Shown here one piece after another: positions 7,322 to 15,179 of a stretch of DNA of 23,172 nt. Each line of letters opens with the position of its first letter. Position 1 is the first letter of the stretch. Location of the stretch: positions 1 through 23,172 of IMG/VR virus record IMGVR_UViG_3300037264_003279. One strand, written 5' to 3'. The notes below the pieces were generated by a model. That model saw only the letters and a program-made list of their open reading frames with translations, did not search any database and was not told the origin of the DNA. Source of the stretch: a virus. The position numbers and the translations under genes are program-made.

Positions 7322-7337
7322 CGGATTCGGCAATCCG
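7322..7337. terminator. Hairpin between convergent genes, possible bidirectional terminator
   Basis: CGGATT and AATCCG form a perfect 6-bp stem with a CGGC loop, in the short gap between the + strand gene ending at 7272 and the - strand gene ending at 7348. The position is right for a shared terminator, but no T-run follows on either strand, so intrinsic termination would be weak. Confidence 0.3.
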
Positions 7338-7347
7338 ACCGCCCGGA

Positions 7348-7692
7348 TCAAAACAAGAAACCTTCGGGCTCGGGAACGCCGAGCGAGAACCGAAAACCGC
7401 AACCAAAGAGTATCCGCATCGCGGTCTTGAAGTTGACGGCTCCGCGCTTCGACAAATCGGGCGAAATGAACCGTACCACCGTCTGACGGCAGACGCCGGA
7501 CTTTCGAGAGACGGCTGAAACGCTGATCTTATAGCTAGCGAGCCAATCGCGAAAGCATGAGGAGACCAGATCGACGCTATTGTTGTCAGAAGGGTTAAAA
7601 TCGACGGTCTTTGCCGTGAAAGTTCCTACGGGAGCCGGAACTTGGATCCGGACCGGGCTGGAACTCTTGGATTTCCCTTTGGCCTTTTTCAT
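7348..7692 (-). CDS. XRE-like helix-turn-helix transcriptional regulator
   Basis: This is the only convincing - strand gene. With the ATG at 7692 it gives 114 residues, beginning with a basic tail (MKKAKGKSKSS). A reading from further upstream is possible but would pass through the promoter. The second half holds a lambda-repressor-type HTH: FRDWLASYKISVSAVSRKSG, then CRQTVVRFISP as the recognition helix, then FKTAMRILFGCGFRFSLGV, which matches the usual 'TA-x-x-I-L-x-A-L-G-F' helix of small single-HTH regulators and antitoxins. A sigma-70-like promoter is readable 17 bases upstream. It ends convergently with the preceding + gene and is divergent to the terminase genes. It could repress the packaging operon or itself, or be the antitoxin half of an otherwise missing pair. 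Confidence 0.75.
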   Translation of the reverse strand: MKKAKGKSKSSSPVRIQVPAPVGTFTAKTVDFNPSDNNSVDLVSSCFRDWLASYKISVSAVSRKSGVCRQTVVRFISPDLSKRGAVNFKTAMRILFGCGFRFSLGVPEPEGFLF

Positions 7693-7708
7693 GCTCTTCA
7701 CCCGATCT

Positions 7709-7737
7709 ATGATACCAACGTGAGCAAAAAGAATCAA
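7709..7737 (-). promoter_or_regulatory. Sigma-70-like promoter of the HTH gene
   Basis: On the minus strand, TTGATT (7737-7732) and TATCAT (7714-7709) are separated by exactly 17 bases. The expected start of transcription is near 7702, about ten bases before the ATG at 7692, with GGGTGA as ribosome-binding site. The same bases lie at the start of the terminase small subunit gene, so a bound regulator could affect both directions. Confidence 0.5.
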
Positions 7738-7746
7738 CACGATGGA

Positions 7747-8340
7747 ATGGACGACCAGCCGAAAAACGACCCCATTGCGGAGATCGTTTCAGAACTGAGC
7801 ACGGAAGCGAGACGACTGGCCGAAATCGCGTTTCCCGCAGAGATCATCTTGTCCTGCGCACCAGACGGCGAGCCGTACAACGCGGAGACGCACGCCAAAA
7901 TATGCAGACTCAAAATGCTGGGACTCAACAACGAAACCGTCGCGAAAGCAATAGGAGTCCGTGCCAGCATGCTTACCGAATGGTCTCAGAGGTTCCCAAA
8001 GCTCAAAACCGACCTTGAAAGGGCCGAAGCGCTCTGCGTCGGCTCGGCGGCTGCGATTTTGCAGCAACTCATGCGTGAAGGCGGCTCTACGGGCATTCAG
8101 GCGGTCAAATACTTCCTGTCGTGCCGGTCCAGCGAGTTCAAAGAGCGAACGGAGGTCGAAATCCGAACGTCGATGACGAGAGAAGAGATCGTGCGGACCA
8201 TTCGAGTCCAGATGTACGGCATCCGAGACGAAAATGCGGTGCCCGAAGCTCTCGAAAGCGAAAAAACGGCTGCGCCGACCGCCACGGCCGACTTGAGGCT
8301 CGAATCCATCGAAAAGAGGCTCGAACCGATCGCCCTGTAG
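7747..8340 (+). CDS. terS: Terminase small subunit-like DNA-binding protein
   Basis: From the ATG at 7747 the product has 197 residues. GTG at 7720 is a possible earlier start; neither has a strong ribosome-binding site. A still earlier TTG at 7642 has a GGGAG site, but would put unlikely protein opposite the HTH gene. Residues of the first third contain an HTH: AKICRLKMLGLNNETVAKAI and VRASMLTEWSQRFPKLK match the 'G-L-S-x-x-x-I-A-x-x-L-G-V-x-x-x-T-x-x-x-W' helix pair of small terminase proteins. LERAEALCVGSAAAILQQLM and TGIQAVKYFLSCRSSEFKER follow, as in that family. Small terminase recognises the packaging site and delivers DNA to the motor. It lies directly before the large subunit. The last 40 residues are charged and repetitive (LESIEKRLEPI) and probably flexible. 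Confidence 0.75.
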   Translation: MDDQPKNDPIAEIVSELSTEARRLAEIAFPAEIILSCAPDGEPYNAETHAKICRLKMLGLNNETVAKAIGVRASMLTEWSQRFPKLKTDLERAEALCVGSAAAILQQLMREGGSTGIQAVKYFLSCRSSEFKERTEVEIRTSMTREEIVRTIRVQMYGIRDENAVPEALESEKTAAPTATADLRLESIEKRLEPIAL

Positions 8341-8341
8341 G

Positions 8342-8347
8342 TATAAT
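8342..8347 (+). promoter_or_regulatory. Isolated TATAAT, weak promoter candidate before the large terminase gene
   Basis: A perfect -10 hexamer sits right after the small terminase stop in otherwise GC-rich DNA and about 40 bases before the large terminase start. No -35 element close to TTGACA is present 16-18 bases upstream, so this may be chance or need an activator or the phage's own sigma factor. Confidence 0.22.
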
Positions 8348-8388
8348 TGGCCCAAAACCGAAAAAAAGCCGAAAATCGAGCATTTTGA

Positions 8389-9840
8389 GTGACCAGACGA
8401 GGTATTTCCATCCCACTCGGACCGAGAACCACGGACGCCCCCCGCTTTGGTCCGCCGCCGCCCCAATTCCGCGATTTTTTGGCCGGGACCGTCCCTAGGA
8501 GACCCCAAGAAAGCGTCCAGGGCGTCCCAGCGGCCGTTTTCGGCCTGTACGGGTACGAATCGGCATTCGTTCGCGACAAGAGCCGCCTGAAGGCTTGGCT
8601 CAAGGCCCGGCAGATCGGCGGATCCTCCACGGCGACGCTCGATATGGTGTTGGACGCCTTCTCGACCGGCACCGACTGGCACACAATGTCGAGAAGCCAA
8701 CGGCAGGCAAAGAAACTACTCAAAAAGGCCGCGAAGCACGTCAAGGCCATCAGTCGATTCGTCCACGAAGCCTATGGCCAGCCTCGAATCGAAGAGGACA
8801 TCGGCTCCGAAGAGATTCGACTGGCCGAATGGTGCGGCGGGGCCACCATGACGGCCGTCCCCTGTGACGCAGACACGTCCGTAGGCGAAACGACCAACTG
8901 GCTGATCGACGAATTCGCCCTTTTCCCGGACAGCCACCGGCTCTTCGGCCTTCTCAAGCCCGCAATGTCGATTTGGGGACGGCGGATGATTGTCCTATCG
9001 AGTCCGCGGGGCAAGGGCAACAAGTTCTCGGACATGTACGACGAGTTCACGCGCGGCGAGTCGCATTGGTCCTGGCACACGACGACGCTCAAGGAGGCGA
9101 ACGCACAGGGCCTGCGGCTGTACGACGAAAAAAGCCGTCTGACGACGTTCGAGCGATTCCGGGAGCTTGAAATCAAGGACGTCGGCGAGGACATGTTCAA
9201 TCAGGAGTACATGTGCGTATTCTCCGACGAAGTGACCTCCCTTTTGAAGTGGTCCACGATCGTTCGGTGTCAGTCTCCGGCCCTCAAGATCGAACGAACG
9301 ACCGCCGAAATGCGGGCCGCTGGCCGAGACTTATTCGTCGGCGTCGACGTCGGGCGAAAGGGAGACCTCACGGCCATATGGGTGCTCTCACGCAACGGAG
9401 ACGAACACTCGACGGAATGCGTCAAGACGCTCAAGAATGTTCCGTTTCCCGCTCAAAAGGCCGTCATTCAGCAAGTGCTCGACACCGGTCTTGTCGTCTC
9501 TTGCCGAATCGACGAATCGCCGATCGGAATGGAACTGACCGAGTACTTTCACCGCAGGTACCCGCTCATCTGCCAGGGCATTTCGTTCACGAACGCCAAC
9601 AAGCTCGAAATGGCCGGTCGGGTCCAGTCGTACATGGAGTCCGGCAACCTTTGGATCCCGGACGACGAGACAATCGCCCGCGACCTTGCCTCCGTCCAGC
9701 GCGAGTACACCGACACGGGCTTGATGCGGCTGACCGCCTCGCATACAAAGAGCGGGCACGCGGACCGATTCTGGGCGCTGGCGATGGCGCTTCACGCGTC
9801 GGCGAGCAAGAGGCGTTTTGAACTGGCAATGGCGTTGTGA
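8389..9840 (+). CDS. terL: Terminase large subunit (ATPase-nuclease)
   Basis: This 483-residue packaging motor starts with GTG at 8389 with no strong ribosome-binding site; a later start is possible. Motifs appear in order. KARQIGGSS (72-80) is the deviant Walker A with its Lys at the front, as in lambda gpA, rather than G-K-S/T. WLIDE (171-175) is Walker B with catalytic E175. SSPRG (204-208) is the coupling motif. FVGVDVGRKGDLTA (316-329) opens the RNase H-like nuclease with its first Asp, RIDESPIG carries the second acidic site, and HADRFWALAMAL near the C-terminus the third. The SRSQRQAKKL segment (101-110) after the first strands resembles Mu gp28-type terminases. It would dock on the portal encoded downstream and cut and translocate the phage DNA. 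Confidence 0.93.
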   Translation: MTRRGISIPLGPRTTDAPRFGPPPPQFRDFLAGTVPRRPQESVQGVPAAVFGLYGYESAFVRDKSRLKAWLKARQIGGSSTATLDMVLDAFSTGTDWHTMSRSQRQAKKLLKKAAKHVKAISRFVHEAYGQPRIEEDIGSEEIRLAEWCGGATMTAVPCDADTSVGETTNWLIDEFALFPDSHRLFGLLKPAMSIWGRRMIVLSSPRGKGNKFSDMYDEFTRGESHWSWHTTTLKEANAQGLRLYDEKSRLTTFERFRELEIKDVGEDMFNQEYMCVFSDEVTSLLKWSTIVRCQSPALKIERTTAEMRAAGRDLFVGVDVGRKGDLTAIWVLSRNGDEHSTECVKTLKNVPFPAQKAVIQQVLDTGLVVSCRIDESPIGMELTEYFHRRYPLICQGISFTNANKLEMAGRVQSYMESGNLWIPDDETIARDLASVQREYTDTGLMRLTASHTKSGHADRFWALAMALHASASKRRFELAMAL

Positions 9841-9852
9841 AAGGAGAAAAAA

Positions 9853-10239
9853 GTGTCGAATTACAGTGGTGTCTTGAAGAGTACGAACTTGATTAGCGTT
9901 ATCGATTCCGATGCGCCGGGCGTGGGGCATTGGGTCGAAGAGCCTCACGCAATCAGCAACGACGAGATCGTCGCTTCCTACGTGAACCCCGACGCCGACT
10001 TCGACGGCGGACCGCTGACCGGACTGAAAACGACGTACAGGGTGCAGGGTATCGCCAGCGGAGGCGTTCATCCGTTCGACGGACTGTCGGCAACCGACAT
10101 CTTGGTGATGGAAGGACAACCGGGTATCACGATCGACAAAAAGGTACTCGACGGCAGTTCGCCCGGCCAGAAAGAGGCGATCGGGTGGTCTGCGACTGTC
10201 GATGTCACCTATGGGCACGCCATCTTCTGGAGTGATTGA
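9853..10239 (+). CDS. Hypothetical protein, 128 residues
   Basis: The start is GTG at 9853, with AAGGAG just upstream. The product looks like a beta-rich soluble protein: regular alternation such as LISVIDSDAP, KTTYRVQGIASGG, DILVMEGQPGITIDKKV and GWSATVDVTYGHAIFW. There is no signal peptide, membrane helix or Cys. Its position between terminase and portal and its beta pattern suggest a virion component or a packaging accessory, but no family is recognised. Confidence 0.7.
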   Translation: MSNYSGVLKSTNLISVIDSDAPGVGHWVEEPHAISNDEIVASYVNPDADFDGGPLTGLKTTYRVQGIASGGVHPFDGLSATDILVMEGQPGITIDKKVLDGSSPGQKEAIGWSATVDVTYGHAIFWSD

Positions 10240-10243
10240 CGCC

Positions 10244-10435
10244 ATGAGAAACAGTCAGCCCATGCTCGCCGGACTCGTTCACGTTCGACGTAGGAACTGG
10301 TTCGAATGGTTGCGAATCCGGTGGGCATGGCGACGGCTCACCAAGGCCAAAGAGAGACTGGCCGCCTTGGATCGCCCGCCCAACCTTCGTAGGCTAGACG
10401 CCATGTCGGACAGATTGAACCGAACGAACTGGTGA
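10244..10435 (+). CDS. Small basic hypothetical protein, 63 residues
   Basis: I chose ATG 10244, four bases after the previous stop, with a GGAGTGA site upstream, over an ATG at 10202 that overlaps the preceding gene. The product is strongly basic with a Trp/Arg-rich centre (NWFEWLRIRWAWRRLTKAK) and a helical tail (KERLAALDR). It may bind DNA or a membrane surface; no family is recognised. Its TGA overlaps a GTG of the next frame. Confidence 0.55.
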   Translation: MRNSQPMLAGLVHVRRRNWFEWLRIRWAWRRLTKAKERLAALDRPPNLRRLDAMSDRLNRTNW

Positions 10436-10458
10436 AGCCTCCAACGGAGACAAGAAAC

Positions 10459-10662
10459 ATGACTCAGATGATCGTCGGCATCGACAGCGAAAACTCGCTC
10501 GTGATGCACCTCGACTGGTATTGCAACAAAAACAACACGACAAAGGTCACGGCCACCGTGGACGAAAACGGCGATCTCACCATCTTAGTTGACGGCGAAC
10601 TCCTTACCTGTCGAAGTGAGAACCAGTGCCGCGACGCGCCAGACCGCGGCTTGGCGGAGTAA
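10459..10662 (+). CDS. Small hypothetical protein, 67 residues
   Basis: I chose ATG 10459 because ACGGAGAC lies about six bases upstream. A GTG at 10432 would overlap the previous stop but has no such site. The sequence MTQMIVGIDSENSLVMHLDW followed by TKVTATVDENGDLTILVDGE reads as a compact beta-sheet domain. Two Cys are present, with no clear metal site. It lies immediately before the portal gene, with the portal ribosome-binding site inside its 3' end. Confidence 0.6.
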   Translation: MTQMIVGIDSENSLVMHLDWYCNKNNTTKVTATVDENGDLTILVDGELLTCRSENQCRDAPDRGLAE

Positions 10663-10663
10663 G

Positions 10664-12232
10664 ATGATAAATCCTAAAAATTCGCGGCCCCCTGCGGTGG
10701 CTGGCGGAGCACCGGCGGGCGTCCGTGGACTCGCCGTTCGGTTCGGAAATTGGCTTCGGTCATTCGGTCAGGCCACCGGCGACTCGACAATCAAGCTTTC
10801 TCAATTAAACCGATGGAGTTCCATCGGTGCAGATGAGCAGAGTTGCGGCACTCGAATCAGCCCGATCGATTCGTACAGGCAATCGACGTGGGTTTACGGG
10901 GCGGTCAACATGATCGCGCACGCGGTCGCCGACACGCCGTTCCGAGTTTACGACAGGTCCGACAGGCCGATCCCCGAAAGCCCGATGCAAAAGCTGATCG
11001 ACCGGCCGTCGAGTTATACGGCTCAGGACACGTCCACGAAGCTTCGCTCGGCCTACTTCATCGAACTCTTGCTAGGCGGGTCCGTGCTCCGCGCGTTCAC
11101 GGAAATGGCCGGGGAAGTGCCTATGGCCATGTACATCTACCCGCGATGGATGTTTACGGCTCAGGACCGGATGGACGAAAACGGACTGAGGGTTCCCTTG
11201 AAGTGGTCGCTTAACCGCCGGTCCGCTCGGTCGTTTATCGCAAACGACGAAATCTATCATGATGCGCTGTACAACCCGTTCCACGAGTACGAGGGAATGG
11301 CTCCGCTGGAGGCTGCGCTCCTAATGGTGGCGAACGACGTGGGATGCAGCCTCTTCACGAACCGATACTTCTCGAACGACGCGAGCAGCGGCTTGATCTT
11401 AAGCAGCGACGATCCCAACTTCGACAACAAGGCTGCGCTCGAAGCCCAGAAGATGTGGGACGAACATCATGCGGGCGCTTCCAAGGCGTTCGGAACGAAA
11501 TTCGTCGGGCACGGCCTCAAGCCCCACTCCGTAGGAAAACCGTTCGACGCGAACGCTCAGTCGATTGTCAAGTCGCTCACCAAAGAAGAGATCGTGTCCG
11601 GCATCTTCCGAATCCCGCTTGAGATTTTCGGAGCGTCGAATCAAACGGGCGGCGGAGTCGTTATCGGCGCGAACACCAAAGAACCCGCCTACGAAGGGTT
11701 TCTTGTCAACGTCGTCGTTCCGTGGGCGAAGTTCTACGACGACGAATGGAACAATGACGTGGCGTGGCGGTTTGGATCCGATCAGATCGGCAAGCATGAC
11801 TTCTCCGAAAACCCGACGCTGGAGAATCGGCGTCTGGAACGCGCCAAGACGGCGGCAACTCTTATGGACCGCGGAGTCCCGCTCAACGAGGTCATCCGCT
11901 GGCTGCACCTTAACATAGCGCCGCAGGCACACGGTGACGAGTGGTTCGCTCCCAACTGGCTGATCCCGGCGTCCGTAATCCAGAAGCACGCCGACGCGGT
12001 TTACACGCAAGTTCAGCGAGACTATCAAAAAGAGGCGGTTGGGTCCTACGTCGAGTCGATTGTCCGCGAGTCAGACCGCGTAGCGGTACGCATCATTGCC
12101 GCGCAGGATGAACGATGTAAACTAAACGGACGATCGCAGTCGAACGCTTCGCGAATTGCGGAGTTAATGGACGACAAACATGACAACCCCGAACATATGG
12201 CACAGGGCGGAAACGGTCGAACCGCTCATTAG
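10664..12232 (+). CDS. Portal protein, HK97-type
   Basis: From ATG 10664 (GGCGGAG seven bases upstream) the product has 522 residues, the usual size for the HK97/SPP1-like portal family. Typical segments are YRQSTWVYGAVNMIAHAVAD near the start (the 'V-x-A-C-I-x-x-I-A-x-x-V-A' helix), PFRVYDR, LLGGSVLRAF (the 'L-L-x-G-N-A-Y' region), the IYHDALYNPFHEYEGMAPLE loop (compare 'G-x-S-P-L'), EEIVSGIFRIPLEIFG (compare 'I-A-x-x-F-x-V-P-P-x-L-L-G') and the wing/stem that follows. Portals form the dodecameric ring through which the terminase pumps DNA and on which the adaptor assembles. The 3' end overlaps the protease gene by 53 bases, the close spacing usual for portal and protease. Confidence 0.92.
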   Translation: MINPKNSRPPAVAGGAPAGVRGLAVRFGNWLRSFGQATGDSTIKLSQLNRWSSIGADEQSCGTRISPIDSYRQSTWVYGAVNMIAHAVADTPFRVYDRSDRPIPESPMQKLIDRPSSYTAQDTSTKLRSAYFIELLLGGSVLRAFTEMAGEVPMAMYIYPRWMFTAQDRMDENGLRVPLKWSLNRRSARSFIANDEIYHDALYNPFHEYEGMAPLEAALLMVANDVGCSLFTNRYFSNDASSGLILSSDDPNFDNKAALEAQKMWDEHHAGASKAFGTKFVGHGLKPHSVGKPFDANAQSIVKSLTKEEIVSGIFRIPLEIFGASNQTGGGVVIGANTKEPAYEGFLVNVVVPWAKFYDDEWNNDVAWRFGSDQIGKHDFSENPTLENRRLERAKTAATLMDRGVPLNEVIRWLHLNIAPQAHGDEWFAPNWLIPASVIQKHADAVYTQVQRDYQKEAVGSYVESIVRESDRVAVRIIAAQDERCKLNGRSQSNASRIAELMDDKHDNPEHMAQGGNGRTAH

Positions 12233-13286
12233 AGAGTTCAAGACCACGGGCCGACTGTGCTGCGAAAGCCTACTCGGTCTTGAGACGATCGATCAGAAAG
12301 CTCGCGCCGTGTCGGGCACGGCCAGTATCGAAACGGTGAGCCGCACGGGCCTTCTGATCGACATCGAGGGAATCGACCTCTCTCAGTTCAAGAAAAACCC
12401 GATCGTGCTCGCCAATCATCACGACGTTGTGCCGTCCACGCTCTCGCCGGCGGTCATCGCGATGGTCGGCTCGATTTCCAAGAAAGGGAACGCGCTGGAG
12501 TTCCAGAACATGACCTTCGACGACGATCCGCTCTCTGAAGCGTGGTTTCAGAAGGTCACGAAGCGGTTTGTGCGAATGGTCTCGGTCGGCGTGCTTCCTA
12601 CGGAGGTCGAGCTTGTTGATCGAAGCGATGAAGAGAGCGACGGGAAGGGCGACGGCAAAACGAAAAAGCGAAAGCGGCCGGTTCGATACCTGCACGTCAA
12701 ATCGTCCGAGCTTCTTGAGATTTCCGTCACCCCCATCGGAGCGAATCGAGGGGCGTACATCGATCCCCCGGCCAAAGGCGGTGAGTCCATCAAAGCGGAC
12801 CTCCGATCGGTGCAGGACGAGCTTGACCTCTTGCGATCCGCGCTCACCGGCCCGTTCGACGACGACGACGACATTGACCTCGATTTCGACGAGGAATCCC
12901 AATCCTACGGCGATTCGGGCTTCCCGGACGCAGCCTTCATCGTCGAACGCGGGGCAACCAAAGAGGGCGGCAAAACCCCTCAGAAGTACCGCCACTTGCC
13001 TCACCACTCGCGATCGGCAAAAAGTCCGGCCGAAAACTCCACGGTGGACATCCCCCACCTTCGGAACGCGCTCGCACGGATCGGACAGGTGAAGCCCGTC
13101 CTTGAGTCCAAAGAGTCATACGTCCGCCGGGCCCGGGCGCATCTTGAGGCCCACGCTAGGATCCTTCTCAAGTCCCACAAGGAAGCGCTACTTGACATTG
13201 AGCGGTCACTATACTCAGATTCCAGAAAGCCGGTCGATGACTTGATCGGCATTTGTCGAAAAATGACGGAGAGATCGGCCGACTGA
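12180..13286 (+). CDS. Prohead protease (HK97 family, S78) with C-terminal extra domain
   Basis: The product is 368 residues, longer than the usual 180-230 for this protease. The N-terminal half carries the family's catalytic pattern: IVLANHHD (about 74-81) supplies the active-site His, FVRMVSVGV (about 129-137) the nucleophilic Ser, and SSELLEISVTPIGANRGA (about 175-192) the conserved last strand. After an acidic linker (DDDDDIDLDFDEE) comes a second module with DAAFIVERGATKEGGK, KYRHLPHH, VDIPHLRNALARI and ARAHLEAHARILLKS. The 'LP...VDxPHLRNALAR' block recurs in other phage proteases and head proteins and is of unknown function. The protease would cleave the scaffold-like N-terminus of the capsid protein downstream. 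The start codon is not marked by a strong ribosome-binding site. Confidence 0.88.
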   Translation: MTTPNIWHRAETVEPLIREFKTTGRLCCESLLGLETIDQKARAVSGTASIETVSRTGLLIDIEGIDLSQFKKNPIVLANHHDVVPSTLSPAVIAMVGSISKKGNALEFQNMTFDDDPLSEAWFQKVTKRFVRMVSVGVLPTEVELVDRSDEESDGKGDGKTKKRKRPVRYLHVKSSELLEISVTPIGANRGAYIDPPAKGGESIKADLRSVQDELDLLRSALTGPFDDDDDIDLDFDEESQSYGDSGFPDAAFIVERGATKEGGKTPQKYRHLPHHSRSAKSPAENSTVDIPHLRNALARIGQVKPVLESKESYVRRARAHLEAHARILLKSHKEALLDIERSLYSDSRKPVDDLIGICRKMTERSAD

Positions 13287-13314
13287 TCGACCGAAAGCCG
13301 AAAGGAAAAAACGT

Positions 13315-14820
13315 ATGCCAACTGCAACACTTGATGAACGGGAGTTGGCCGATCTGACGGAATCAATCAAGTCAGCGACGGCCGAACTCAACGACGCTCG
13401 GAAAAAGATCGAAGAGTCCAACAAGACCGCATCGGCTCTTGTGCCGCGGATGAAGGAACTCGACGCACTCAAGGACCAAGGCAAAGAAGTCAGCCGGGAA
13501 CTTGAAACGACTCGCGAAAAGCTGAATAAGCTTGCGATCGACATGGAGGGCTTGTCCGTCAAGCACACCAAGCTTGTCGAGACCACGCGAGAGCAGATGA
13601 AGAGCATCGGCTCGAAAACCGACGAATCCGAGGACGGGTACGTTTACAAGGGTGACGGGTCCAAGGGTTCGCTCTTCAAATCGAAGAGGCAGGCTCAAGA
13701 AATCGGCGTGTTCATTTTGGCAACTGCGTCCAACGGATCGAACCAAGGCAACCGGGACAGGGCGCGAAGATGGCTGAGAGAGAACGGCCGATCGCTGCGG
13801 TACCTGCCCGATATTCCTCAGTCCATGATTTCGGCGTTCGGTGACGAATGGACGAAACAGGTCACGGAGTCGATGCGACAGTCGAACTTCCCGTACGCCG
13901 CTCAAGACCTCACGACCGTCGCCCCGCCGGGTGCCGTACTCGTTTGGCCGGAATTCGTTCAAACCCTCATTCGGAACGTCGAAGAGCACGGCAGATTTCG
14001 GCAAAATGCGACCGTCTGGCCAATGCAAAGTGGAATCACGTACCTCCCCCGATGGAAGGCCGGATTCCCGTATCCTGAGTGGGAAGGTGAAGGCGACACC
14101 ATCGCCACGCAAGACCCGGACGTCGACATGCTGCAAATGATTGCAAAGAAAATGGCAATCCTGACGCAGCATTCTAACGAACTGTCGATGGACAACGTGA
14201 TTTCCGTCGCCGATATCGTCATGTTTGGAATCGCACTGGCTTTCGCGTCCGAGGAAGATCGGATCGGGTTCAACGGGACCGGGGCCGGCGGCAAAGGCCC
14301 TACGGGATACGCAGGGTTTGTCGGCGTGCTCGGTTCGGCGCGGAACGGCGACACCGACGCTACGCCGTTTGCCGTGACGGGTGCCATTCCGAATGACCTT
14401 ACGACCGAGATCACCGAAGCCAAGCTTCGAGCTATGACGGGCCTCCTTCACTCGTGGGCCGTTCCGAACGCCAAGTTCTACACACACAGGTCCGTCCACG
14501 CGGACCTCGACGGGATCAGCAACGCCAATGGACCGGTTGTTAAGTATCAGGACGGTAAGACGGCGACGATCATGGGCGCACCAATCGTCGATGTCGATCA
14601 AATGCCGATTTCGCCGGGCGCTGCCTCGACTGCAGTGTTGGCTTATGGCGATCTTCGTAAGTCTTGGTATCTCGGAGACCGTAGAGCCCCGGAGATCGTG
14701 ACCTCCGAGCACTTCTTGTTCAACAAGGACTTGCTCGCAATTCGGGCAACGCAACGGATCGGAATCCGGGCCGTGCAGGGCAACGGAATGGTCGTATACG
14801 TGACTGGATTGGCGTCGTAA
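13315..14820 (+). CDS. Major capsid protein, HK97 fold
   Basis: This 501-residue protein has an AAAGGA site upstream of ATG 13315. Residues 1 to about 100 form a charged helical coiled coil (ELNDARKKIEESN, SRELETTREKLNKL), the delta domain that acts as internal scaffold and is normally removed by the protease encoded just before. From about 165 the HK97 capsid fold can be followed: PPGAVLVWPEFVQTLIRNVE, the strand with WPMQSGITYLPRW, KKMAILTQHSNELSMD (the E-loop/spine region), the FNGTGAGGKGPTGYAG loop, KFYTHRSVHADL and the C-terminal DLLAIRATQRIGIRAVQG that closes the P domain. A very stable hairpin follows the gene. Cleavage near residues 100-160 is inferred. Confidence 0.93.
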   Translation: MPTATLDERELADLTESIKSATAELNDARKKIEESNKTASALVPRMKELDALKDQGKEVSRELETTREKLNKLAIDMEGLSVKHTKLVETTREQMKSIGSKTDESEDGYVYKGDGSKGSLFKSKRQAQEIGVFILATASNGSNQGNRDRARRWLRENGRSLRYLPDIPQSMISAFGDEWTKQVTESMRQSNFPYAAQDLTTVAPPGAVLVWPEFVQTLIRNVEEHGRFRQNATVWPMQSGITYLPRWKAGFPYPEWEGEGDTIATQDPDVDMLQMIAKKMAILTQHSNELSMDNVISVADIVMFGIALAFASEEDRIGFNGTGAGGKGPTGYAGFVGVLGSARNGDTDATPFAVTGAIPNDLTTEITEAKLRAMTGLLHSWAVPNAKFYTHRSVHADLDGISNANGPVVKYQDGKTATIMGAPIVDVDQMPISPGAASTAVLAYGDLRKSWYLGDRRAPEIVTSEHFLFNKDLLAIRATQRIGIRAVQGNGMVVYVTGLAS

Positions 14821-14846
14821 AAGAAATACTTCACTCCGACGACAGC

Positions 14847-14882
14847 GGGGCCGGGCGGACTCAGGCCGGTTCGCCCGGCCCC
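14847..14882 (+). terminator. Very stable GC-rich hairpin after the capsid gene
   Basis: GGGGCCGGGCG (14847-14857) and CGCCCGGCCCC (14872-14882) are perfect inverted repeats. With four further inner pairs, two of them G-U, the stem reaches 15 bp around a six-base loop. No T-run follows, so it may be a partial terminator, a 3' stabiliser of the capsid message or a processing site. Confidence 0.6.
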
Positions 14883-14909
14883 GGCTGGGAGTGTAAAGGA
14901 GAATCAAAA

Positions 14910-15158
14910 ATGAAAAACCTCATAGCAATCGGAGTCGGCGGAGTTCCGATCGGAATCGACCCGGAATCCGTCTCTTACATCATGCCTGATGCCGATAGAC
15001 CGGCTTCCTCAAAGCCGCGGACGTTGATCGGTTGCGGCATGAAGGAACTCAGGGTTGTCGGCACTCCGAAAGAGGTATGCCAATTACTGGGGATGAAGTG
15101 GCCGTTCCCCGATCCGAAGCTTAAAGACGAGAAGAGCGAGAAGGCCGACACAAAGTAA
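14910..15158 (+). CDS. Hypothetical protein, 82 residues
   Basis: ATG 14910 has a strong AAAGGAG site upstream, directly after the post-capsid hairpin. The product starts MKNLIAIGVGGVPIGIDPES and continues as a small beta-sheet with KELRVVGTPKEVCQLLG, then a charged tail (KDEKSEKADTK). The pattern (I/V-P-x-x-I-D-P, then a strand and 'V-x-x-T-x-x-E-V') faintly recalls FlbD-like small proteins, but I do not assign it. Its place among capsid genes suggests a virion or assembly protein. Confidence 0.7.
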   Translation: MKNLIAIGVGGVPIGIDPESVSYIMPDADRPASSKPRTLIGCGMKELRVVGTPKEVCQLLGMKWPFPDPKLKDEKSEKADTK

Positions 15159-15179
15159 TTCTGGAAACCGAAGAGAGCG

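Noticed and set aside
7274-7486. A 70-residue + strand frame starting with GTG
   Set aside because: Most of it lies opposite the minus-strand HTH gene, which has a recognisable domain and its own promoter. The + strand product is a low-complexity, basic sequence with no motif.
13372-14907. A 511-residue minus-strand frame opposite the capsid gene
   Set aside because: It is a mirror of the well-supported capsid gene. Its sequence is His/Arg/Val-rich without any domain, as expected for antisense of GC-rich DNA.
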